Source: Desulfosporosinus acidiphilus SJ4 (GTDB lineage: Bacteria > Bacillota > Desulfitobacteriia > Desulfitobacteriales > Desulfitobacteriaceae). Taken from it: a stretch of 64,000 bases of DNA. Below the pieces are notes generated by a model, which was not told the DNA's origin, searched no databases, and saw only the letters and a program-made list of their open reading frames with translations. Of the stretch, positions 15,850 through 24,283 are shown in pieces; the stretch's first letter is position 1, and each line of letters begins with the position of its first letter. The stretch spans positions 4,807,977-4,871,976 of the forward strand of contig NC_018068.1 in the NCBI RefSeq assembly GCF_000255115.2, in the 5' to 3' direction. The translations under genes were made by a program, and so were the position numbers.

Positions 15850-17574
15850 TTACGTCCTTAAGTCAATTAGCCCTTGTTTGAGTGCTAATCGATTTTGATC
15901 CTTTATCCATTGAATAGCTGTTTTCATAGCAGTTGAATTCGAACAAGACATAAAAACAATAGTTCCACTCGGATTTTCTCGAGTTCTTCCCACTCGCCCA
16001 GCCATTTGGACCAAGGCCCGTTCGTCAAATATAGGGTGCTCGGCTCCCAGGACCACTACTTGTATTCCCTCAAGAGTTATACCTCGTTCTAAAATAGTCG
16101 TACTAACAAAAAGATCAAACTTGCCTTGTCTTAGGTCACTGATTTTATCAAAACGTTCCTTGTCTGAACTATAGCTCCCCTCAATCTTCCAATCAGGGAA
16201 ATATCGGCGAAAACAATTGACCCAGGGCTGGATCCAAGATATTTTCGGTACAAAAACTAAGATTCGGCCGGCCTGACGTATCGATTCAAATCTTGCTTTA
16301 TTTAGAGATAGCAGATTACTTTTAGGATCGAATGGATTGCGATACTTCTCGACAACAGGAATTGGCAACGGATAACGGTGATGGCGCGCCGGAAGTCGAA
16401 TTAGCAACATATTCCCCCGGCGAACTTCTTTTAACGCCTCTAACGAGGGAGTGGCGGTTAAGTAAATTAATTTACCTTTAGGACGTAAGGCGTGAGTCAA
16501 CCCCCATTCCAAAGCCTCACTTCCCTGGTAAGGGAAAGCATCCATTTCATCAAGGAAAATTACGTCAAAAGCTTGCCAAAATCTCAAAACTTGATGAGTC
16601 GTTGCTAAGACCAAATTTCCCCTTTGGTATCTAATAGGAACAGACCCGGTTAAGACTTGAATCGGAACCCCGGGAAAATCTCGTTTTAACCTCGGGGCTA
16701 CGTCATGAATGACATCTTGACGGGGCGCCGCAAATAGAACCGATTTTCCTTCTTCTAGAGCCCGGGCCGCAGAGGGGAAACACACTTCAGTTTTTCCGCT
16801 GCCGCATGCCGCCCAAAGAAGGGCTTTGGGCTGTGCAGAATTATTGAGGAAAGCCAAGACTTGTCCGCTGGCTAGATTCTGAGCTTCAGTTAAGGGCCAA
16901 TGTGGATAAAAATTTACGTTTTCCTGACCCTTGAGAAGTGGTCGGTGATCTCTGTAAAAGGCTTCAAGAGATGTGCTGGGACCTAAAGTCTTACAGCTGA
17001 GACAAGTTCCCGCTCTGCCATAATAACTGGGCCATTCTTTAATATTCCTTTCCCCGCAACGTTGGCATTGCCATCCTTTTCCTTGCGGCACAACAGCCGG
17101 AACCCACTCGGCCATATTCCTTTCGACGTTTAGATGGGCAAATGCTAAAATAATCTCCGCTTCACACCTTAGCTCACGAGCTAAGATCTTTAGTTCTCCC
17201 CAAGAAAGCTGTCTGCCCAGAACAAGTTCATCAAAGGCCTGGAACATAAGCTCCCTGCCATCTATTGACGAGGCCAATTGACAGTCTGAAGTTACAAAGT
17301 CCTCTTGACTTGAAAGTTTTGGGACATTCCATTCTTGACCATTGAGTAATCTGCACAACTCCGATTTTACTCTGTCACACTGCCTTTCCTTTAAACCGGA
17401 ACCCCAAAACCTTCCTTTTTTCCTCTTGTTGGTCCAATCTTGGGCATTTTGAATTAACCCTAATGGCAAGGGTCTTTTCAGACAGCAAATTCCGGGAGGT
17501 AACCTGTCCTTCTCTCCAGCGGGGAAGTAACCGACGTCACCATTTTTATTTAACGTCAGAAAAAAGTACATCAT
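15850..17574 (-). CDS. comFA: ComFA-like DNA helicase/translocase
   Basis: This is an SF2 ATPase that in naturally competent Firmicutes helps pull single-stranded DNA into the cytoplasm. Residues 170-194 hold a four-cysteine zinc site (CQRC and CLSC). Walker A CGSGKT is at 257-262 and motif II is DEMD at 342-345. The C-terminal helicase half ends with VQMAGRVGRTRENPSG, motif VI. The N-terminal 160 residues are specific to this subgroup. Presence of comFA and comFC does not prove competence, since many non-transformable clostridia retain them. Confidence 0.92.
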   Translation of the reverse strand: MMYFFLTLNKNGDVGYFPAGEKDRLPPGICCLKRPLPLGLIQNAQDWTNKRKKGRFWGSGLKERQCDRVKSELCRLLNGQEWNVPKLSSQEDFVTSDCQLASSIDGRELMFQAFDELVLGRQLSWGELKILARELRCEAEIILAFAHLNVERNMAEWVPAVVPQGKGWQCQRCGERNIKEWPSYYGRAGTCLSCKTLGPSTSLEAFYRDHRPLLKGQENVNFYPHWPLTEAQNLASGQVLAFLNNSAQPKALLWAACGSGKTEVCFPSAARALEEGKSVLFAAPRQDVIHDVAPRLKRDFPGVPIQVLTGSVPIRYQRGNLVLATTHQVLRFWQAFDVIFLDEMDAFPYQGSEALEWGLTHALRPKGKLIYLTATPSLEALKEVRRGNMLLIRLPARHHRYPLPIPVVEKYRNPFDPKSNLLSLNKARFESIRQAGRILVFVPKISWIQPWVNCFRRYFPDWKIEGSYSSDKERFDKISDLRQGKFDLFVSTTILERGITLEGIQVVVLGAEHPIFDERALVQMAGRVGRTRENPSGTIVFMSCSNSTAMKTAIQWIKDQNRLALKQGLIDLRT

Positions 17575-17605
17575 AACCTCACATATCCAACTCTAAGTAT
17601 AGTCG

Positions 17606-17971
17606 TTATTCGCTATATCTTTGTTGCCCGACGGATATTTCAATATCCGAGAACCTGCGCTGAAGACAAGTTAAGTATTTCTTTCGCGGTTCTTGGGCTA
17701 TAGCTCGATCCACCTCGACCTCAATCCAAAAATGAACCTTATTTTTTTTACTTAGGTGAGGAAATCTCTTTTGCAGACAAGCTAAATCTTTCTCCAGTTC
17801 ATCTTCTTTCAATTCCCTCCGGTCAAAAAGGATCCCCATCGAGTTAGCGCCAAGCTTATTTTTTTCAGCTCGAATAAACTCCTCTAGTTTTTGCGGAATT
17901 CTCCACTCCCAATGGGAATATAGACTCCATAACAAGATAATGAATATTACAATAAGCCCCCATCCAAGCAT
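17606..17971 (-). CDS. Small membrane-anchored protein of unknown function
   Basis: I do not recognise this 121-residue protein. It begins with a hydrophobic segment (residues 3-20, GWGLIVIFIILLWSLYSH), so it is probably anchored in the membrane with the rest in the cytoplasm. The remainder is rich in Lys, Glu and Arg and predicted helical. ATG at 17971 follows GGGAGCGTGAGAG. It lies 31 bp upstream of comFA and may share its transcript. A short but ungapped frame and neighbour-like codon use suggest it is real. Confidence 0.6.
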   Translation of the reverse strand: MLGWGLIVIFIILLWSLYSHWEWRIPQKLEEFIRAEKNKLGANSMGILFDRRELKEDELEKDLACLQKRFPHLSKKNKVHFWIEVEVDRAIAQEPRKKYLTCLQRRFSDIEISVGQQRYSE

Positions 17972-18025
17972 ACTCTCACGCTCCCACTTACAACTTATGT
18001 ATTAAGCAGGAGTTGCGTGAATATT

Positions 18026-18116
18026 CTTTAGGTTAGTTGCACTGATGCTAGATGGCGAGGACATGTCTTCACACGAATTAACTCTTCTTGCAGTAGACAA
18101 CCAATGGTTATACTTT
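18026..18116 (-). repeat. Second copy of the three-copy intergenic element
   Basis: The core at 18059-18113, read on the minus strand, gives AGTATAACC, ATT, GGTTGTCTACT, GCAAGAAGAGTTAATTCGTG and GAAGACATG. These blocks align with 44646-44702 and with the GntR leader at 1563-1678. AGTATAACC and GGTTG-TACT can pair as a hairpin. It lies just past the fabZ terminator. Confidence 0.55.
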
Positions 18117-18121
18117 TCAGA

Positions 18122-18166
18122 TAGTATAATAAAGAGCCAGGAGGCTGCTCTGCTGCTCCCGGCTCT
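18122..18166 (-). terminator. Terminator after fabZ
   Basis: On the minus strand AGAGCCGGGAG pairs with CTCCTGGCTCT (one mismatch) around a 12-base loop, covering 18133-18166, and is followed by TTATTATAC. It ends fabZ transcription 25 bp past the stop codon. Confidence 0.8.
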
Positions 18167-18190
18167 GCTGACTTTATGCAGTTGTTCCCA

Positions 18191-18628
18191 TCAAATAGCT
18201 GCATTCTTCTCGAGAAAAAATTTCAGAGTGCCTTCGACGGCCAATTCTTCCCCTACATAGGCTTTTCCCTTAGCAACGCCAAACGTTTTACGAAGTTTTA
18301 ATACTTCAACTTCTAAACGCAATTGATCGCCAGGGATAACTTGCCTTCTGATTTTCACTTCATCCAAACCGGCAAATAACCCTAAGAACCCAGCGTATTC
18401 AGGCATTTTCAATATTGCAACTGCCCCAACTTGGGCTAAAGCTTCAATAATTAAAACCCCCGGCATAATTGGATGCCCCGGAAAATGTCCTTGAAAGAAA
18501 GGCTCATTAATTGTTACATTTTTTAGCCCTACAGCCCGTTTCCCTTCCTCTAATTCTACGATGCGATCAACCAATAAAAAGGGATACCTGTGCGGAATAA
18601 TATCTTGGATCTCTTGACTTGAAAGCAC
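18191..18628 (-). CDS. fabZ: 3-hydroxyacyl-[acyl-carrier-protein] dehydratase FabZ
   Basis: FabZ removes water from 3-hydroxyacyl-ACP in the fatty-acid elongation cycle. From GTG at 18628 (AAGGAGG seven bases upstream) the protein has 145 residues, the normal size; the frame upstream to 18688 adds unlike sequence. Catalytic His48 lies in GHFPGHP and Glu62 in [21 protein letters not shown] at the start is diagnostic. In Bacillus fabZ (ywpB) likewise lies near mbl, away from other fab genes. Confidence 0.96.
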   Translation of the reverse strand: MLSSQEIQDIIPHRYPFLLVDRIVELEEGKRAVGLKNVTINEPFFQGHFPGHPIMPGVLIIEALAQVGAVAILKMPEYAGFLGLFAGLDEVKIRRQVIPGDQLRLEVEVLKLRKTFGVAKGKAYVGEELAVEGTLKFFLEKNAAI

Positions 18629-18775
18629 TAAAACTCCTCCTTGAATCTTACCGGATGAAACACTTGCAGAAATGTACATGTTTATCATATGATGAGAATC
18701 AGATATTCTTCTTCATAAGATGAGAGTAATACCTTTGTCATACCTAGTATACCTAAGTTTCTAATTGAAGGGAAG

Positions 18776-19891
18776 ATGAAACGTCCCATGAAAACCTTCA
18801 AAATTTTACATATGATCGGAGGGGGAGAAATTGGGGGAGCTGAACAACATGTTCTAACTCTCCTCCAAAATTTAGACCCATCACAATTTCGCCCCTCTTT
18901 AATCTGTCTAACTCAAGGTCCTTTCGCTGAGCTTGCTGAACCCATCATCCCGACTCAATCCTTCATCATGCGCAACCCTCTTGACCTCTCACTTCTTCCG
19001 AGTCTTATGCACTATCTTCGCCAACAGGGCATTGACCTTATCCACACTCACGGTTCACGGGCTAATTTTCTCGGGCGGATTAGCGCGAAATTACTCAAAC
19101 TTCCTAATGTAACCACGGTGCACAGTTCACTTGCCCATGACTATCTATCCCCTTGGTCAGCACGCTTAGCAATTGGTCTTGACCGGCTGACTCTCCCCAT
19201 GACTTCAAAAATAATTACTGTCTCCCACTATCTCTCTATGGAAGTCTCCTCTCGTGGGGGAAAGCACCTCACTACAATTTATAACGGGCAATCTCCCCTG
19301 CCTTTCATTGACTCTTCAGCTATGCGAGTTCAATTCCGTGAACAATGGGGCATCCCAAAGGATGCCTTCGTTCTGGGGACCATTGGCCGCCTGCATCCTA
19401 CCAAAGGGCATGTATTTTTATGCCGCGCCGCCAGCCAGCTCGTTCAGAGATTTCCCAAACTTCATCTCCTGATTATCGGAGAAGGACCCCTGCGTTCGAC
19501 CCTCGAGGCCGAACTTCAAAACACTTCACTGCCTTATACCTTTGCAGGCTTCCTCCCTCAAGCTTATCGAGCACTCCCGGCCATGGACATTTTTATGCTG
19601 CCTTCTATAAGTGAAGGTATGGGTTTGGTTCTTCTGGAAGCCATGCAAATGGGTGTTCCCATTGTAGCCAGCGAAATCGGAGGAATTCCCGAAGTTGTAC
19701 GCTCTAAGAAAGAAGCCTTACTTGTCCCTCCCGGAAATGTTTCGGAACTTATTAATGCCTGCACTTTGCTGATTGAGAATCCTGAACTGGCAAAATCCCT
19801 TGTTTCGTCAGGGCAACGTCGTTGGCCCTTGTTTTCTGTTGAAGAGATGGTCAGAGCGACTGAAGAAATTTATAAATCCTTACTCTGTTGA
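18776..19891 (+). CDS. Glycosyltransferase family 4
   Basis: This is a cytoplasmic GT-B enzyme that transfers a sugar from a nucleotide donor. The N-terminal domain opens with ILHMIGGGEIGGAEQHVLTLL, the acceptor-side GGAE motif. The C-terminal domain starts near residue 200 (VLGTIGRLHPTKGHVFL), and the donor-binding EX7E motif falls in SEGMGLVLLEAMQMGVPIVASEIGGIPEVV. Its 371 residues fit the family. It is a lone plus-strand gene, divergent from fabZ and convergent with the tagA-like gene. Donor and acceptor are unknown; an envelope polysaccharide is likely because of the neighbour. Confidence 0.9.
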   Translation: MKRPMKTFKILHMIGGGEIGGAEQHVLTLLQNLDPSQFRPSLICLTQGPFAELAEPIIPTQSFIMRNPLDLSLLPSLMHYLRQQGIDLIHTHGSRANFLGRISAKLLKLPNVTTVHSSLAHDYLSPWSARLAIGLDRLTLPMTSKIITVSHYLSMEVSSRGGKHLTTIYNGQSPLPFIDSSAMRVQFREQWGIPKDAFVLGTIGRLHPTKGHVFLCRAASQLVQRFPKLHLLIIGEGPLRSTLEAELQNTSLPYTFAGFLPQAYRALPAMDIFMLPSISEGMGLVLLEAMQMGVPIVASEIGGIPEVVRSKKEALLVPPGNVSELINACTLLIENPELAKSLVSSGQRRWPLFSVEEMVRATEEIYKSLLC

Positions 19892-19919
19892 GATATAGTA
19901 ATAAAATTATAACTTGGGA

Positions 19920-20636
19920 TCAAGATTTTAACCGCTGCCATAGAACCTTAAAAAGGAACCGGGGCAAAACCGTCTGACGCTTCCAGCGCCAGGGTTCTTT
20001 AAGCAAACGATAGAGCCACTCAATATGCAGGTCTTGGAATTGCTTTGGTGCGCGCCTAACGGTCCCTGCAAGGGCATCAAAACTCCCTCCTACACCAATG
20101 CCAACAAATGTTAGGCCCGGATGTTCTGCAAGCCAAAATTCTTGACGCGGAGCGCCTAAACCCACAAGTAAAACATCCGGCCGAAACTCACAAATTTCCT
20201 TTAATATTCCAGACTCTTCATGGGGCTGAAAATAACCATGACTTGTGTGGAAGACAATCCCCGGGTAATCTTCAGCAACTTGTTTAACGGCCTGTTCTGC
20301 AATCCCCGGTCTACCTCCGAGAAAATACATCCGCCATTTCTCAGCATTGGCGATTGGAAAGAGTGACTGTACCAAATCAATTCCTGTCACTCGTTCCTCT
20401 ATTTGAGTTCCCAACTGCCGCGCCGCCCATACTACTCCAATTCCATCTGCTGTGATAATATCTGCAGAATTTATTACGTTCTTAAGCGCCCAGTTGTATT
20501 GAGAAGCGTAAATTATTTCAGGATTTGCAGTAACTACTCTAATCGGCCTTTGGGCAGAAACCGCGAGCTTAATTTTCTCGGCGGTCTCTGACATTGAATA
20601 GGTATCTACTGTGACCCCCAGAATATTTACTCTCAC
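19920..20636 (-). CDS. WecG/TagA/CpsF family glycosyltransferase
   Basis: This GT26-type enzyme adds ManNAc or a similar sugar to a lipid-linked GlcNAc in wall polymer or exopolysaccharide synthesis. The 238 residues begin NILGVTVDTYSM, then show ITADGIGVVWAARQLG, the conserved Asp region, and GLGAPRQEFWL and RRAPKQFQDLHIEWLYRLLKEPWRW at the end, all family signatures. GTG at 20636 follows AAAGGAAGAG. With wecB at 34011 supplying UDP-ManNAc, a ManNAc transferase role is reasonable but inferred. Confidence 0.93.
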   Translation of the reverse strand: MRVNILGVTVDTYSMSETAEKIKLAVSAQRPIRVVTANPEIIYASQYNWALKNVINSADIITADGIGVVWAARQLGTQIEERVTGIDLVQSLFPIANAEKWRMYFLGGRPGIAEQAVKQVAEDYPGIVFHTSHGYFQPHEESGILKEICEFRPDVLLVGLGAPRQEFWLAEHPGLTFVGIGVGGSFDALAGTVRRAPKQFQDLHIEWLYRLLKEPWRWKRQTVLPRFLFKVLWQRLKS

Positions 20637-20757
20637 AAAAACTCTTCCTTTCGATTAAGAAAATCCAAGGCAAGACCTCATTCGAATAAAACTTAATTCG
20701 TAAAAGGCACTCACCTTGGACAATTATTTCTGATTATAAAACTTACTATTAACGGAC

Positions 20758-21738
20758 TTAGAATCCATTTAATACTTTGCCAGTGCCTAAGGCAACACAG
20801 GACACCGGATCTTCCGCTAAACTTACCGGCAGTCCGGTCTCGCGGGAAATACGAGTATCAAAACCATAGATCAATGAGCCGCCGCCTGTCATAATAATAC
20901 CTTTGTCAAGAATGTCTGAAGAAAGTTCGGGCGGAGTACGCTCCAACACTTCCTTAACACCGGAAACAATGGCATCAATTGATTCTTCTAAGGCCACAAA
21001 ACATTCCTGTGAATTTACCTTTACGGTCTTTGGCAATCCGGTTATAAGATCTCGTCCGCGGACATCAATATCTGCTGAGGGTCTGCCCTCCGGTATTGCC
21101 GCTCCAACGGCAATTTTGATTTCCTCTGCAGTACGTTCTCCAATCATCAAATTATGCTCTCTTCGAATATATCGGCTGATAGCTTCATCAAATTTGTCAC
21201 CGCCGACTCGAAGGCTGCGTTTGGCTACAATCCCATTGAGGGATAAAACAGCTATGTCCGTGGTTCCTCCGCCTATATCTACGACCATGCTGCCGGTAGG
21301 ACCGGAAATGTCCAACCCGGCACCTAAAGCCGCTGCATAAGGTTCTTCAACAACTTTGACATCTTTAGCACCGGCCTGATATGCTGCTTGTTTCACAGCT
21401 CGCTGTTCTACTTCGGTAACTCCGGAAGGTATACAAACAACGACACGTGTTCGGAAGAAGGGCCATCGTTTTGCTCCGGCTTTTTCTAAAAAGTATTTTA
21501 ACATGAGTTCAGTTGTCTGATAATCTGCGATTACCCCTTCGCGCATCGGCCTTACAGCAATAATATTACCTGGAGTCCGCCCTATCATGAGGCGGGCTTC
21601 TTCTCCCACGGCAATTCGTTTTGAGGTGCTGCGATCAATAGCGATAACAGAGGGTTCATGCAATACAATTCCTTTACCCTTGGCATATACCAAAACGCTT
21701 GCCGTTCCCAAATCTATCCCCAAGTCAATTCCAAACAT
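20758..21738 (-). CDS. mbl: MreB-like rod-shape protein Mbl
   Basis: This is a bacterial actin that guides lateral wall synthesis and cell shape. Phosphate-1 motif GIDLGTASVLVY, phosphate-2 MVVDIGGGTTDIAVL and the adenosine motif MTGGGSLIYG are present in 326 residues. It is called Mbl rather than MreB because spoIIID precedes it, the same pairing as in Bacillus, and because no mreC/mreD follows. The start is ATG at 21738 with AAAGGGG. Confidence 0.94.
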   Translation of the reverse strand: MFGIDLGIDLGTASVLVYAKGKGIVLHEPSVIAIDRSTSKRIAVGEEARLMIGRTPGNIIAVRPMREGVIADYQTTELMLKYFLEKAGAKRWPFFRTRVVVCIPSGVTEVEQRAVKQAAYQAGAKDVKVVEEPYAAALGAGLDISGPTGSMVVDIGGGTTDIAVLSLNGIVAKRSLRVGGDKFDEAISRYIRREHNLMIGERTAEEIKIAVGAAIPEGRPSADIDVRGRDLITGLPKTVKVNSQECFVALEESIDAIVSGVKEVLERTPPELSSDILDKGIIMTGGGSLIYGFDTRISRETGLPVSLAEDPVSCVALGTGKVLNGF

Positions 21739-21798
21739 TACTGGAAATACCCCTTTCGTTATCTATAGCTTGTCCATTTATAGCCTCAAATATAGCAT

Positions 21799-21833
21799 CA
21801 AATAGCATAATCTCCCTTACGGGAGATATGCTA
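21799..21833 (-). terminator. Terminator between spoIIID and mbl
   Basis: TAGCAT-A-ATCTCCC and GGGAGAT-ATGCTA flank a TTAC loop at 21803-21833; the minus-strand tail is TTTGATG. The weak T-run may allow some read-through from spoIIID into mbl. Confidence 0.65.
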
Positions 21834-21928
21834 GCTTAATCACATAACAATTCGTGATAAAATCTCTAAATCCTTTATCTTTCTCAAATTTTTTACATAT
21901 TCTCGTTAAACATAGTCCTATAATTTTC

Positions 21929-22177
21929 CTAATTTTCCTGATATTTTTTCCTCGTTGCTTCTCCTCCTCTAATATGGCGCTCTGCCTTATTCATTTCAAG
22001 AATGTGCTTGACTTCCATCGATAGTTTTTCGTTGACCAAAGGTAACCGTTCCGTCACGTCTTTATGTACAGTACTCTTTGATACACCAAAAACATCAGCA
22101 GTTTGCCTTACCGTCGCACTCGATTCCAAAATATAGGTTCCTATATCGAGTACCCGTTTACGTATATATTCTTGCAC
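21929..22177 (-). CDS. spoIIID: Sporulation transcription factor SpoIIID
   Basis: This mother-cell DNA-binding regulator switches SigE gene expression and helps start SigK expression. From GTG at 22177, five bases after AGGAGGA, the product has 82 residues, the normal size. The helix-turn-helix is SSATVRQTADVFGVSKSTVHKDVTERL, and the basic C-terminal tail (HIRGGEATRKKYQ) matches the minor-groove-binding helix. Its neighbours, the spoIIQ-like and spoIID genes upstream and mbl downstream, follow Bacillus. Confidence 0.97.
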   Translation of the reverse strand: MQEYIRKRVLDIGTYILESSATVRQTADVFGVSKSTVHKDVTERLPLVNEKLSMEVKHILEMNKAERHIRGGEATRKKYQEN

Positions 22178-22225
22178 GCAGAGTCCTCCTTTCGTCCACA
22201 TGTGTAGTACATTTATATGCATTCT

Positions 22226-22260
22226 CATTGAAAAAAGACATCCATAAATGGATGTCTTTT
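22226..22260 (-). terminator. Terminator between the spoIIQ-like gene and spoIIID
   Basis: A near-perfect palindrome at 22233-22260 (AAAAGACATCCAT paired with ATGGATGTCTTTT) is followed on the minus strand by a TTTTTT run. It separates the spoIIQ-like gene from spoIIID. Confidence 0.85.
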
Positions 22261-22309
22261 GATGGTAAATACTGTGTTCTTAATTAACATATTCCTTTTA
22301 TACCTAATG

Positions 22310-23026
22310 TTATAAATTCCCCTCTTCTGATCCGGACTTCTCAACCTTATTTCCACACAAAACTTCATAGTGTAGCTGGGACTGATTATTTACCCCTTCT
22401 GCCCCTGGAGAAAATCCGACTTGACCGATCAGTCCCTGCATTTCTACAATCTGTCCTGCCTGGACCCTAAGGTTTTCCAAACCTCCATAGACTACTGTCC
22501 AACCTTGTCCGCAATCCAGCACTACCTTCTGTCCTAGAAGAAGATCAGAGCCGGCAAAAATCACCTTTCCCGGATGGGTTGCACGAATAACTGTCCCTTC
22601 AGGTTCTGCAAAATCTTCACCGGGATGAAATAAATAACTTTTAAAAACATCATTGTAATAGTTTTCGATACCCCTCAGGAGCCTTCCCCGAACTGGACTT
22701 GGAAAGTCTTTATTTGTTAATATCACAATATTTTCTGCTGAGTGCGTATTTAAATTTGCCGCTTTTTTTGATTCTGCTACGGTTTTAGGTTCTTTTATTG
22801 CTTTAAGTTGTACGTTTGTTTTCGAATCTTTAGTTAGCCTTTGTTGAACTTTCGTCTCTTTTTGCAGTGCTATTGATTGAATCTCTGAGTTTGTTTTTAA
22901 TGACTCTTTTTCGGAGATAAATTTCAATGATGTATCAAAATAACCAAAACTTAAAATTCCTATCCCAATCATGATTGAACAAAGCCAAACCAAAATCCAG
23001 CTCAGGGATCCTCTCCAACGGATCAT
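22310..23026 (-). CDS. spoIIQ: SpoIIQ-like M23 (LytM domain) sporulation protein
   Basis: In sporulation SpoIIQ sits in the forespore membrane and forms a channel with SpoIIIAH. The product has one N-terminal membrane segment (about residues 12-30), a Lys/Gln-rich linker with coiled-coil character, and a C-terminal LytM domain. The HxxxD zinc motif is present (FHPGEDFAEPEGT), but the first His of the HxH motif is Gln (QLHYEV), so hydrolase activity is doubtful. ATG at 23026 was chosen because GAGGTGAG precedes it. The spoIID and spoIIID flanks support the call. Confidence 0.85.
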   Translation of the reverse strand: MIRWRGSLSWILVWLCSIMIGIGILSFGYFDTSLKFISEKESLKTNSEIQSIALQKETKVQQRLTKDSKTNVQLKAIKEPKTVAESKKAANLNTHSAENIVILTNKDFPSPVRGRLLRGIENYYNDVFKSYLFHPGEDFAEPEGTVIRATHPGKVIFAGSDLLLGQKVVLDCGQGWTVVYGGLENLRVQAGQIVEMQGLIGQVGFSPGAEGVNNQSQLHYEVLCGNKVEKSGSEEGNL

Positions 23027-23182
23027 TAAACTCACCTCAAACCTATACTTGCCGAATCCTCTTTCTTTTAGTCGTTTCTAATCGCAATGGCTTTGAGTGA
23101 GCGGTTATCCCGTTGCTAAACGAATTAATAGTCAAAACTTGCATTTAAGGAACATGAATTGACTTAATATCGTTGTTATCTC

Positions 23183-24121
23183 TTAATTGATTTTAACTTG
23201 CATTATTTTTGTCCCAGGATAAAAATGATATAAAATTTCTTGCGAATTCATTTTTTGACGCGCTAAATCGTTTGCCCCCCATTGAGACATTCCCACAGCA
23301 TGACCCTTGCCATATGCTGTGATGATCAGATAGTCCCCCTGTACAACACCTTCAATATCTGTGGAAGGTAATCCCAACAACCCTCTCAGTTGGGTCGCCT
23401 CATAAACTTTGCCTAAGAGTTTTACAGTCTTAGCCCTTCCTGCTGCCGTTCTGCTCACTATGCTAAAATCCCCTGAAAGAAGCGGGTGTGATAGATTTGT
23501 TATCCCCATTTTTTTAATTATATCTTCTCTGCTGAATTTTAGCGTTTCAACATATCGATCCGGATTCGTCTCACCTGAGCTGACGTTTTGCAAATACGAC
23601 CGGGGAGACCCCCATACATCTTCGGATCGTTCTGTAGGCTTTCTCCCACTGCTGCTATGATAAAATGCATCAATATAATCTCCATTTGCCACCAGTACCA
23701 AACCACGAGTTTCCTGTACTGCCTTTTCCAATTTACTCCGATAACGAAAATAATTAAGCAAGCCCCATTTGTTTCTTAGTTCGCTGTTTGATAACCATGC
23801 CTGAGTTTTGACTGTGGTATCAACATCATACCCCTTATCTGCTGATCCTCGTTTACTGTACTGTTTAACGGCATAGGTCCTAGCGGCAATCGCTTGTGCT
23901 TTAAGCGCTTCAAGTTCAAATTCCGCGGGCATTTCTGCTGCCACAACACCCACCAGGTATCCTTCCAGCGGCATTGACGAAACCTTTCCGTCAGCCATGA
24001 GTACGCGAATTGATATATCCTTTGTGCTAATTTTGCCTTTTTGCCAGTGATCCAAGCTCCAGGGAATTATCAAAACTAATAATGACGAAAGAATAATCAA
24101 CCAGAACAATTCCTTTTTCAT
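23183..24121 (-). CDS. spoIID: Stage II sporulation protein D (lytic transglycosylase)
   Basis: SpoIID cleaves glycan strands during engulfment together with SpoIIM and SpoIIP. The product has an N-terminal anchor (residues 5-23), then VRVLMADGKVSSMPLEGYLVGVVAAEMPAEFELEALKAQAIAARTYA-type sequence holding the catalytic Glu of EMPA. A glycine-rich C-terminal GKGHAVGMSQWGANDLA block follows. Start ATG at 24121 follows GGGGGGA. It has 312 residues, normal length. It sits between murA and the spoIIQ-like gene, as in Bacillus. Confidence 0.96.
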   Translation of the reverse strand: MKKELFWLIILSSLLVLIIPWSLDHWQKGKISTKDISIRVLMADGKVSSMPLEGYLVGVVAAEMPAEFELEALKAQAIAARTYAVKQYSKRGSADKGYDVDTTVKTQAWLSNSELRNKWGLLNYFRYRSKLEKAVQETRGLVLVANGDYIDAFYHSSSGRKPTERSEDVWGSPRSYLQNVSSGETNPDRYVETLKFSREDIIKKMGITNLSHPLLSGDFSIVSRTAAGRAKTVKLLGKVYEATQLRGLLGLPSTDIEGVVQGDYLIITAYGKGHAVGMSQWGANDLARQKMNSQEILYHFYPGTKIMQVKIN

Positions 24122-24212
24122 CGTATCCCCCCACAAGTCCAAGCCTTTTTTTCAGTCTATGCCGGATCAATTTCGAATATGGCAAAAGTGACAAAAAGAC
24201 ACTTCTTTAATA

Positions 24213-24262
24213 CAAAGATGGGGTGATAACAAACAATTACGTTTGTTATCACCCCATCTTTG
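24213..24262 (-). terminator. Very long perfect hairpin between murA and spoIID
   Basis: Arms of 22 bp at 24213-24234 and 24241-24262 are perfectly complementary around a 6-base AATTAC loop; the arm begins CAAAGATGGGGTGATAAC. The tail on the minus strand is only TATTAAAG, so termination may be imperfect. It isolates the constitutive murA from the sporulation-specific spoIID. Confidence 0.75.
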
Positions 24263-24283
24263 AAAGTGCTTACTAAGGAATCT

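Noticed and set aside
18045-18260. Plus-strand 71-residue frame crossing the intergenic element and the fabZ end
   Set aside because: The similar peptide string read from 44655-44702 reflects DNA repeat identity; the frame there is interrupted, and the 3' part overlaps fabZ on the other strand.
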